Of a stretch of DNA of 64,000 bases, positions 10,401 through 18,387 are shown piece after piece; within the stretch, counting starts at the first letter, position 1; every line of letters begins with the position of its first letter. The stretch covers positions 1-64,000 of the forward strand of contig JBNGIO010006046.1 of the NCBI GenBank assembly GCA_049999805.1, written 5' to 3'. Under the pieces are notes generated by a model. It made no database searches, was not told the DNA's origin, and was given only the letters and a program-made list of their open reading frames with translations. The position numbers and the translations under genes are program-made. The DNA is from Folioceros fuciformis (lineage: Eukaryota > Anthocerotophyta > Anthocerotopsida > Anthocerotales).

Positions 10401-11665
10401 CATCCTTGTTCACTAATTTGTGTATGAAGCTGCTTCCCCGTCTCCAATGCCAGGGTGCCCACACTTGCACATGCCTGCAGGAGGCATACAAATGTGACGG
10501 AATTGGGTACAGCGATGCCCTCTTTTTGCATACCACTGTACAGATGAAGGGCTTTGCGGCCCAGGCCTCGCTGAGAATAGCCCGCAATCAGGGCAGTCCA
10601 AGTCACTACATCTTTCTGATCAAGTCCTTCAAACACTCTTTGAGCATCCTCTAGGCTTCCACACTTTGCGTACATGTTTACCAAACTGTTAGCGACAAAG
10701 ACGTCAAGTTGTTGTCCACGTTGTCTAATTTGCATATGAAGCTCCTTCCCAACGTGCAACGCCTTGGTCCCCAGACTCGCACATGCCTGCAGGAGGCACA
10801 CAAATGTCACGCTATTGGGGGCAACAACGCCTTCTTCTTGCATAGAACGATAGAGGCGAAGGGCTTCATGCCCCAACCGTTGCTGTGCATACCCTGCAAT
10901 CATGGCGTTCCACGTGACTACATTTCTTTGACCGAGTCCATCAAAGACTCTTTGAGCAACCTCCAAGCTGCCACACTTGGCATACATATCCACCAAGGCA
11001 CTGCACACAAACAAATCAAGCTGAATGCCACTGGCCACCATGTCAGCATGCACCTGCTGCCCAGTTTTCAGGTCTAGTCCCCTTGCACAAGCCTGAAGGG
11101 CAGCCACGAAAGCATGACCATCTGCCTTTACTCTTGACCTGCGCATCCTATGATACAGTTCTATGGCCTGCTTGTCTTGTCCACGTTTAACATACGCATA
11201 AATTATGGAAGACCACATGAATGCATCTGGGTTAGCAACCATGGTAAACACATCCATCGCGTGCTGCAATCTGCCATGCAAAGCATACATCCGCAGGATG
11301 TGGTTGCACAGGAACGTGTCTGATTGATAGCCCTGTTTCACAGTGAAAGCATGGACACGGCGGCCCAGAACAAGATCCTTCTCGTCTGCACAACTCTTCA
11401 GGACAGTGTAAAAGAGGGATTTCGAAATGCTGCAGTCTGTCAGCACCAGAATGCCCAATGCCTCAACAGCATTCGGGAGATGGCCCTGACGACACAGGCT
11501 GCTCACGGTCCCCCCTGTTACGCCCCTTTCGAGTCCTGCGGGCGTACCAACCTCAGAATCATCCCACATGCTGCACTTGGAATTCAACATCCACGGACGT
11601 ACTTCCATATCCAGAACTCCACCTTCGCCTTCACCTGCCAGGGTTGGGATATTTTCCCCCTGCAC
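7472..11665 (-). CDS. PLS-class pentatricopeptide repeat protein, E/E+ type, 1397 aa
   Basis: Uninterrupted, intronless minus-strand frame of 1397 codons. It has an acidic, unrecognised N-terminus (about 60 aa), eleven P-L-S triplets, an E domain (LEHFTCMVDLLGRAGQLGEA, IWHTLLGACRKWSNVEVG) and an E+ motif (PGQSWWTDMDGLVHSFLVGD), and it ends 24 residues later without DYW. The first S motif is degenerate (LRMYALHGRLQHAMDVF) and the last reads MYGKSGSMVEAQQLFD, exactly as in the two paralogues. The three genes therefore share their ends and differ in the number of middle modules. Role by family: sequence-specific organellar RNA binding, probably editing. Modules share long near-identical stretches such as YAKCGSLEDAQRVFDGL, a sign of recent unequal exchange or slippage. 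The Met chosen is the first in the frame; cleavage and targeting are unverified. Confidence 0.93.
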   Translation of the reverse strand: MQGENIPTLAGEGEGGVLDMEVRPWMLNSKCSMWDDSEVGTPAGLERGVTGGTVSSLCRQGHLPNAVEALGILVLTDCSISKSLFYTVLKSCADEKDLVLGRRVHAFTVKQGYQSDTFLCNHILRMYALHGRLQHAMDVFTMVANPDAFMWSSIIYAYVKRGQDKQAIELYHRMRRSRVKADGHAFVAALQACARGLDLKTGQQVHADMVASGIQLDLFVCSALVDMYAKCGSLEVAQRVFDGLGQRNVVTWNAMIAGYAQQRLGHEALRLYRSMQEEGVVAPNSVTFVCLLQACASLGTKALHVGKELHMQIRQRGQQLDVFVANSLVNMYAKCGSLEDAQRVFEGLDQKDVVTWTALIAGYSQRGLGRKALHLYSGMQKEGIAVPNSVTFVCLLQACASVGTLALETGKQLHTQISEQGCQADMFVASSLVDMYAKCGSVEDAQRVFDGLDKKDVVTWTSLIAGYAQKGMGQEALSRYSTMQHEGMAVPNSVTFVCLLQACANVGVSAFQKGKELHVQIREQGHEADLHVASSLVNMYAKCGSIEDATRVFEELGSRDVGTWNAMISAYSHHSLGREALCLYSDMQEEGIAEPDSLTFVSLLQACANIGTQALETGKELHTEIRERGHEADVLVANSLVNMYAKCGSLEDAQQLFDGLDEKDVVTWTALMAGYTQHGRGQEALRMYQIMLEEGISVPNSVTFVCLLQACAIMGSSALDMGKQLHAQVKGQGQEVEVCVGSSLVNMYAKCGCLEDADRLFERLGQEDEVMWNAMIAAYSQQGMGQEALSLHSVMQERGMAVPDPATFVCLLQACSDLGTLGLHRGKQLHMQIRERGHQADVFVASSLINMYAKCGNLEDAQSVFDGLGMKNVWTWTAMIGGYSQQGMGQEALKLYSAMEEEGIQVPNSVTFVCLLQACASVGTPALDKGRRLHAQIRERELQTDVSMANSLVNMYAKCGSLEDAQRVFDTLAEKDVVTWTGLIGGYSQKGMGEQALHLYKEMQDEGIATPNPVTFVCLLHACAIIGTAALENGKQLHIQIKDHGHQADVYVTNSLINMYAKCGSLRDARRVFDGAGQKDVVMWTTLIAGYSQEGLAQEALYLYNAMQKDGITVTDPLTFVSLLHSCASVAALNLGRQLHSQIEEQGLQADAFVAGSLINMYGKSGSMVEAQQLFDACPERDVVAWSALIAGYACQGDSELVFDLVHKMTERGLQPIGVTFLSVLTVCSHAGLVQNGRDYLDNMTRHYDITPTLEHFTCMVDLLGRAGQLGEALGLVRTMPVQPNAGIWHTLLGACRKWSNVEVGSHAFSEAVKLDNKDAAAYVLMSNIYGLQMRDQAKEMQVMRRKLGAWKLPGQSWWTDMDGLVHSFLVGDKKHVGHLVPHQKAETQGKVETGNF

Positions 11666-12516
11666 TCATCATTTCACAGGACCAGGCACAATTCACTCTT
11701 CCTCAAGCTACTGCCCCACGACACAGTTCAGCATGCAATTCCATGACTCCGTCGCTTATCAAGCGTTGGCTGCAAGGACGAAAGGCCATGGTACACTTCG
11801 AAATGGTTCAAGACTGTGGCAGTGCCCAAGGCCCATCTCGATCAGCACGCAACGGAGTGGAGAAAGGCCATATAAGTGACACACCTTTGCAGGCCCCTTG
11901 CTGTCGAGACTCTCATGGCCATGGGCAAGGATTTTCTGAGATTTATGAAGGACTGTGCTAATTCCCAACACAATCGTCGATGGGTCTCCCCCTTCCTCAG
12001 CGGAGGCCATTGCAAATTTACATCAGAGATTTGCGGGGGAGATTCACATCAGAAAGATAGCTTTCAGGTTAAGTTGTTAAGTTTTTATCGTTACCTATTC
12101 TGACACAGCACAACACTACCGTTGAACCTCCACGTACCTACGGGGAAGACGAGGCGGGATCAGAGGCTGTCCCATGCGTACTGGGACAGCGTACTGGCAC
12201 CAGGCAAACGTGTTTGGAAGGTGAGCTCTGGCAGGGTTGAAAGACTTTCAAGGCGGTCTTCCTAAAGGGGTCAAGCATGCTCCAGCCCATCCATCGGTAA
12301 GATCACGTCTAAACCGCTTGCCCTTCAGAACCGCGGTCGTTTATGGCGAGGTGGAGGTATCTTCACTCAGCCCTATGGAGATATCAATGTGTGGAGGAGG
12401 AGCGTGAAGGATGTGCAAGGAATGGCACTGGAGCAGTAGCATTCCCGTGCTGCCTTCCAGCTTGTCCTTCTCTTGGAACTGTCATCTTGATGGCAATGTC
12501 CACAACTTTTTAAGTT
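11666..12516. other. Intergenic region, upstream of PPR gene (minus) and receptor kinase relic (plus)
   Basis: Promoter-side DNA of the minus-strand PPR gene. Short overlapping frames at 11458-12010 are not recognisable and overlap the PPR 5' end. Nothing else is supportable. Confidence 0.5.
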
Positions 12517-13822
12517 GTGCTCCTCGCCTTCCTGTTTAGTTGGTTGCAGACGCTGGCAAGGACCCAAAGCCTGAGCTGGGTCTTTGTTGGGAACTCTAGC
12601 CTATCCACTTGCTCCTACGGCGTTCACGTCATCAACGCCAGCCGCAATGCGGCCACAAATTATTCTGGATTGCAGGTGGGCATCAACCGCTGCCTCAAAT
12701 TCGATTCAAACGAGTTGTGGGCCGTCGACGACGTCACAAACACTATTCAAATCCAGGACCCCACGAACAGAACGTACTGCCTCGAGGCTTCGTCGCAATC
12801 CGATTGCGAGTGTCACCCAACTGCCTCTGCGCCTCAGTGCTTGCGACGGCCGCATCAGCCAGCAGTGGTTTTTCGACTTTGCTGGAAAGACTGAGAACCG
12901 GGCTCACGGGCTTGGATGGGGCCCCTGTTTACATGGTGGTGGCCGCCCTGTCGACCGAAGGCAACCCGCGGACTCCCGCCTACTACAATCTCGACCTCAG
13001 AAATCTCCCGGCGGCGCCAGGGATAATCCTTTCCTCCCAGCTCACCTTCGTGCCCGTGTCCAGTCTGCGAAACAACTACTCCGATCTCTTTCTCAAGATC
13101 AGGAGAGCAGATCCGTGAAAGAAATTCGAAAAATCTGATCTACAGTGGGGGCTTCGAGCGCTCTACGGTGCTGGGAGCCTGGCCATCTGGTATCAACTCC
13201 ATCAGTCCCCCGCCATATCTCTGCTCCCAGTTGTATTTGTTCGATCAAGAAATCTTCGCCCTTCGCTCACGGGGATCTTCAATCCACCCAAAATGCCCTT
13301 ATGGATTCACAACCGAGCTTCCTGGGGGTCTGCGGGGGGCAACTCCGCTCCGCTGCTTCCCGGCGGTGTTTCCATCATGCAGACCATCCCCACAGAACCC
13401 AACTCTCCTTCCTCCGTGTCCTTCTCCTTGGCTGGGTTTCTGACCCACGACGCCACCTCTGACAGCTACCTTTCTTGTTCCGATGAAACTGGGTATGTGA
13501 CAGTACAGCCGGCGTTCAGTCCGCGGCATTCTCAGTCGATGCATCTAGCACAGACTCCGGCACCATCTGGTTCCGCAAGACCTTGAGCTTCTCCAGCTCC
13601 GGCTCGGCTACGCTCATCTCCTTCAATAGCAACGGCTTTTCACGAACTTGTGGTCCCATCCTGGATGGCGTTGGGGTGATTTTGCCCAGCTCATCGCACC
13701 GCCTTCTGAAGGTGGTAGCGGCGGCGGTTGCCTTATCCGTCTTCGTGGTCCTCGTCATCGCAGCTCTTGTGCTTGCGAACCTAGGGAATGGTCGTCGAGG
13801 ACTTCAATTGGATCCAGTGTAG
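12517..13822 (+). pseudogene. Decayed receptor-like kinase copy: ectodomain and TM only, kinase lost
   Basis: Parallels the intact receptor kinase at 18388-20891 from its signal peptide region to just past the transmembrane segment. Shared landmarks are LSACDG..QQWFFD, QLTF.P.SSL, GGFER.TVLG.WP.G, a PTEP....SFSLAG block and a SSGSAT.ISF block before a hydrophobic stretch. These blocks lie in different frames: at least two frameshifts near 12800-12900, a stop at about 13118 after the ADP motif, more frame changes afterwards, and a stop soon after the TM at about 13820, where homology ends. No kinase domain is found downstream. It is in the same orientation about 5.8 kb upstream of the intact gene, so it is probably a tandem duplicate that died. 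A functional truncated receptor is unlikely given several separate lesions. Confidence 0.85.
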
Positions 13823-14575
13823 TGCACAATGACACGCCGGCTACCTTCAGGTAGTTTCAGCAGATTGTTTAGGGTTTAGGGTGCACCGCTCACGGCAGGC
13901 TTTGTGTCCTAGAGTTTTCTTGCTTTGGGATCGGGTTGCATGGCGTTGGTAAGTGGTGTGTCCAAGCACTGGCTCCCGCGGTGACGGCGATTCGATTCCG
14001 ACTCTCCTAGCACCTTGGTGTAGTCTGTATGGCAGTATGCGGTGTGACTCCACTACTGCTGTTTGCCTGTCTGATCTTGCCATGGAAGTGCACGGGGATT
14101 CGTCTAGGAGTCTTTGTTGTGTTTTGCAATTGAAAGTAGTTGCTCATGCGGTGGAATAAACACCTCTTCTTCTTGCGGCATGTCTTCTGCGGGATCTCGA
14201 GCTCCGCAGCTGGAGTGATGTGAGGAAGCAAGATCTCAATAATCGTACTGCATGTAAGAATCGACAGCGATCCCTCAGATCGATGCTTGACCGTGCTTGC
14301 GGCACCGGACCATGAGAATTTTGAGGCAACCTGAGCAAACGACATCCAATTGTTCTTCCTCGGTGCTAGGCTTGCTTCGCATGCTTGACAAGCGGCGCTA
14401 GGCTTGCTTCGCATGTTTGACAAGCGTGTGATATGTAGCTTGGTAGAAGTTTCTGTCCAGAGGCAAGCAAAGACAGTCGTAGTCTCCAAACACTTAGAGC
14501 ACCGGTGGAGCATTCACAATGCTTGCAACTAATGTACTATACTTTCTGCACCAGAGAACTCACCTTGGTAGTGTC
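13823..14575. other. Intergenic; short tandem duplication and telomere-like hexamers
   Basis: Contains two head-to-tail TTTAGGG-type units near 13867-13881. A roughly 35-bp direct duplication at about 14358-14430 is recognised by the repeated block GCTAGGCTTGCTTCGCATG. A 168-codon minus frame at 14007-14513 is not recognised and probably spurious. Confidence 0.5.
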
Positions 14576-14735
14576 TGTTAGAAACCCATAGGGTTTGTAG
14601 AGTATATATAATATAGTAATATAGGGTAATGTCATAATGGAGATGATATTAATTTTTATTGAGATATTGCTATCCCTTTTAAGTCTACCTATTACTGAAG
14701 CATAGATTGATCTTGGGATTAACTATTTTCTAACA
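14576..14735 (+). mobile_element. Ty1/copia 5' LTR (short, 160 bp)
   Basis: Starts TGTTAGAAA and ends TTTCTAACA, a perfect 9-bp terminal inverted repeat with the canonical TG...CA ends. Immediately after it, AGGTATTGGAGC resembles the initiator-methionine tRNA primer-binding site used by plant copia elements (TGGTATCAGAGC), with a few mismatches. The internal region that follows encodes copia Gag. I found no second LTR in the window. Confidence 0.75.
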
Positions 14736-15990
14736 AGGTATTGGAGCTTAAAGGATCCGGCTAGTAGTTCTTAGCCTTATGCTTGTGAGAACAGTGCAAT
14801 AAGTAAAACTCTTGACATTGTGTTTGTGAGAGTTTGTGTGCAATTGCATAGCTCTTTGCCTTGAGCTCGTAGGAGCTTGTGATGCAATCGCGTAGACATG
14901 GAGGTATGACTCGTAGAGATGTATGAGGTGAAAAAATTTGGAGGCCAAAACTTTAAATTGTGAAAGTGCCCAAACCTTCAAATTGGGAAAGTTCAAGATG
15001 ATGATGCTTTTGGCACAGAAAGACCTTTGGGAAATAGTGTCTGGCACTAAACAGTGCCCCTTTAGAGCCTCTGAGACAACGACGCGGGCGGTCAACAATA
15101 ACAAAGTTTTTGCGACCATTTGCTTTAATTTGGAAGATGCACAATTGATGCACGTGATCTCATGCACTACTGCTAGAGAGGCATGGTAGAAGCTAGAGGC
15201 ACTCTATGTGAACAAGAGTCTTGTGAATAGTTTGTTTTTGAGGCATAAGTTTTCATCCTTCAAATGGCTGATAATGTCATTGAGCATGTGGATAAGGTAA
15301 AGAATTTGTCACAAGAGTTGGCAATAGTTGGAACTCTTGCCACTAAAGATGATTTGGTGATAGACTCTTCTTACTAGTCTCCTGGAGTCATTCAACAACC
15401 TAGTTGTGGCATTGGTATCAAGGCTCGATAGCTTGACTTTTGAGATTCTTGTTAATCAACTTATCCATAAGAACATGAAGAGAAAGAAGAAAGGGAAGTT
15501 GGGTGCAGAATTTGCATTCATAGGCAAGAAGCCACAAAGAGAGCCCCCAGAGCAGGTGGAAAGCACTAATAACTTTGGAGAAGGCTTGAAGGAAAAGATG
15601 CAAACAAGAAGACATGGTGTTGTAGGATTAGGTTGGCTGATTTGCAAAAGAGAAAAGAGTCACAAGCCAATCCAATAAGTAATCAAAGTCTCTTCATGGG
15701 TTCAAATGAAGCCAAGGTACATAAGTGCTCGTCACCAAGAGATGAGAACTTATACCTCGATTCGGAAGCTTCTCAACACTTCACCTACCACCGGCCCTGG
15801 ATGGTATGCTATAAAAAATACCTACGGGGTATGAGGTGACTCTCGAAGATAATCAGTCACACAAGATCAAAGGTAGAAGTATCATTAAAGTTTATCTGCA
15901 CAGTAAAGCGTAGAAAAGTATCATCGGTCATACAAGATCAAATGTAGAGGTATCATGAAAGTTCATCTACGTAGTAAAGCACATAAAAGT
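14736..15990 (+). mobile_element. Degenerate Ty1/copia gag and protease fragment
   Basis: Downstream of the LTR, 14938-15189 reads as copia Gag (KFKMMMLLAQKDLWEIVSGT, then AQLMHVISCTTAREAW) and hits a stop where the conserved family text continues (KLEALYVNKSLVNSLFLR). Further Gag-like text at 15406-15560 and the protease-like motif LYLDSEASQHFTYH near 15750 (family form: W-x-DSGAS-x-H) appear in other frames. The catalytic motif reads DSEAS instead of DSGAS. Integrase, RT and RNase H are absent. The element is truncated and dead. Confidence 0.8.
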
Positions 15991-16084
15991 ATCATCCATA
16001 ATGTGCATAATGTGTCTAGTCTTGCAAGAAATCTTCTAAAGGTTTTAGCATCCAACCTGAGCAACCAGAATCACAGAATGTTAA

Positions 16085-16545
16085 GCTGAGTACTCAAGGC
16101 GTTCAAGATGGCAATTCTTACAAGTTGTGCAAGTTGTGCGCATCTATGGGAGATCAAGCAAGCTCAGTACTCAAGGCATTCAAGATGACAATCTTTACAA
16201 GTTGTGTGTATCTGTAGGAGATCAAGCAAGCTGACTACTCAAGGAGTTCAAGATGGNNNNNNNNNNGATGGCAATCTTTACTACAACTTGTGTGCATCTG
16301 TAGGAGATCAAGCTATCTGACTACTCAAGGCATTCAAGATGGCAATCTTTACAAGTTGTGTGCATCTATAGGAGATCAAGCAAGCTAACTACTTAAGGCA
16401 TTCAAGATGGCAATCTTTACAAGTTGTGTGCATTTGTAGGAGATCAAGCAAGCTGACTACTCAATGCGTTCAAGATGACAATCTTTACAAGTTGTGTGCA
16501 TCTATAGGAGATCAAGCAAGCTAACTACTCAAGCAGTTTGCACAT
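16085..16545 (+). repeat. 68-bp minisatellite array, about 6-7 copies, with N gap
   Basis: A unit containing CTACTCAAGGCATTCAAGAT, then CAATCTTTACAAGTTGTG and GCATCTGTAGGAGATCAAGC repeats with a period of about 68 bp. The 10-N gap at 16257-16266 lies inside the array, so the copy number is uncertain. It directly follows the copia fragment and may be a tail region of that element. Confidence 0.85.
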
Positions 16546-17000
16546 ATGTGTTAGAATTACCTAACAAGGTCCCTAGTGGAGTAGAAGTAGAGACGGATCA
16601 AGTTATATTAGAATCACCTAACAAGGTCCCTAGTGGAGTAGAAGTAGAGACGGATCAAGTTGTATTAGAATCACCTAACAAGGTCCCCAATGGAGTAGAA
16701 GTAGAGATGGATCAAGTTGTATTAGAATCACCTAATAAAGTCCCTAGTGAAGTAGAAGTAGAGAAGAGTCAAGCAGCTTGCATAGCTGTGTTGACCAGTG
16801 AAGTAGAAGTAGAGAAGGATCAAATAGCTTGCACAGTTGTGTCAGTGATNNNNNNNNNNGTAGAAGTAGAGAAGGATCAAATAGCTTGCACAGTTGTGTC
16901 AGTGATGTAGAAGTAGAGAAGGATCAAATAGCTTGCACGGTTGTGTCAATGATGTAGAAGTAGAGAAGGATCAAGCAGCTTGCATAGTTTTGTCAGAATC
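16545..17000 (+). repeat. 57-bp (19-aa in-frame) and 47-bp minisatellites
   Basis: From about 16550 a 57-bp unit repeats four times and keeps an open frame, giving a 19-residue repeat LESPNKVPSGVEVETDQVV with few changes. From about 16800 a 47-bp unit (GTAGAAGTAGAGAAGGATCA plus ATAGCTTGCACAGTTGTGTC) repeats at least three times around the gap at 16850-16859. The 57-bp period preserves frame; the 47-bp one does not, and the frame closes at 16910. The frame may once have been coding, but there is no recognised domain. Confidence 0.8.
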
Positions 17001-18387
17001 ACCTAACAAGGTCCCAATGAAGTAAAAGTAGAGACGGCTCCTAGTCTCTGGGAACCTCAGGCAAAAAATTCCTTTATAATTTTGCTAAAGCTTCAAATTT
17101 GCTCGTTTTCATTTCACAAGTCCCAAAATTAGGTCGGTCGATTCCGGCATGTGGGCCAAAATATCCATATTTCTATACGTTGGGCTATTGTTCGGGCTTA
17201 CGGCTAACTGTAATCCACCGGCTCCCTAGCGCAGAATGGGCTTGACGAGATTGAACCTTTACGAGATTGTCTTCCTGCCTGCTGTCCGCCATACCCTGGC
17301 GCTGTGAAAGGCGCCTGAGCGCATTCACGGCGGGCCTTGATTTCGCAACGGGCAGCAGTCGACCCGGTCATTCATGCTCCCTGGCCATCGACTGGTACTG
17401 CCACCACTTGCAACCTGGCTTAGATCATTTTCCTCGTTTTGGCATTATGTCATTGAAGTTTTCTCCACGTCCAGTGTTCAGCCCTAATTTTGGAAAATTT
17501 TAGGTTTGACGTCGGCAACGTTCATCTTACTACGTTTTGCCGGATTATTAGGGAACTTTCCACCTGGAATCTATCTACACATTCTTCATCAACCTATGAG
17601 ATAGCCCAAATGCAAAGATCCATCGATCCTTGTAATCCTTCCGATCTCTCTCCCGCATTTTCCAATCCTTCTCTACTACTTTAGACATCCGCCTCGTGCT
17701 CCTCTTCCTCCCCTTCCTCCTCTTCCTTGCAGTCTTCCTCTCTCACATATATTTGTGACAAATATATGTGAGAGAGGAAGACTGCACAATTTGTGTTTTT
17801 TTGGGTTCCTGAATCATCGTCTTTTCCTTTTTGGATAGGATAGTCTCCGATCTCCCTCTCGATTCCATCTCTGAGGAATTGAAGGTGGGGAGAGATTCGA
17901 GTCGAGTACGGCAGCTGTGAGACGGGATTTCTTTGCAGACTATGAGAAACTACAAGGCTAGTGCTTGTGATGTATGGACTAAACAACATGCACCAGGTTC
18001 CATCTAGATTCGTGTGGAGTCCAGTAACGGTCCTATATCTTATTACTTCTCCCGTGGTCGTGCGGGAGCCAGCTGACAGACGAAACATGTTCTACCCCCG
18101 GACTAATTCCCACCAGATGTTCGTCTCCAACGAATCTCAAACACTGACTGACGCGCCTATAAGACTTCACCTCGTGCCATCGGCAAAGCGATTGATCTAG
18201 CGTCCACCATCTTTTTAGGTTGGTCTAACAAACCTGGCCAGTTCGAGACAATCCTTGGGACGTTTGCAGAAAGGAAGGAATGTAATACTGTCCGGATATG
18301 CATGGGGTCTGGCTTCACTGTGCTGCATTCGCATTGACGCGCTTGGAACTGCATCGCGAATCGTTTTCTCCTGGTGTGGCCACCTCA
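17001..18387. other. Intergenic region upstream of the receptor kinase
   Basis: No gene is recognised. It contains a 59-bp perfect palindrome (listed separately) and a CT-rich run at about 17695-17728. The receptor kinase promoter and 5' UTR lie at the right end. Confidence 0.5.
17728..17786. repeat. Near-perfect 59-bp palindrome (29-bp arms, 1-nt centre)
   Basis: Left arm 17728-17756 and right arm 17758-17786 are exact reverse complements around a single G at 17757. With a 1-nt spacer, the DNA can form a cruciform and the RNA a long hairpin without a proper loop. It could be a small fold-back repeat or an assembly or cloning artefact. It is too short in the loop for a typical microRNA precursor. 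Confidence 0.9.

Noticed and set aside
7859-11961. Plus-strand frames of 60-167 codons opposite the 1397-aa PPR gene
   Set aside because: Same reason: antisense of repeated modules. None has independent motifs.
16085-16545. Regularly spaced repeats that could be mistaken for a CRISPR array
   Set aside because: The whole 68-bp unit is repeated with no unique spacers, and the context is a plant genome; it is a minisatellite.
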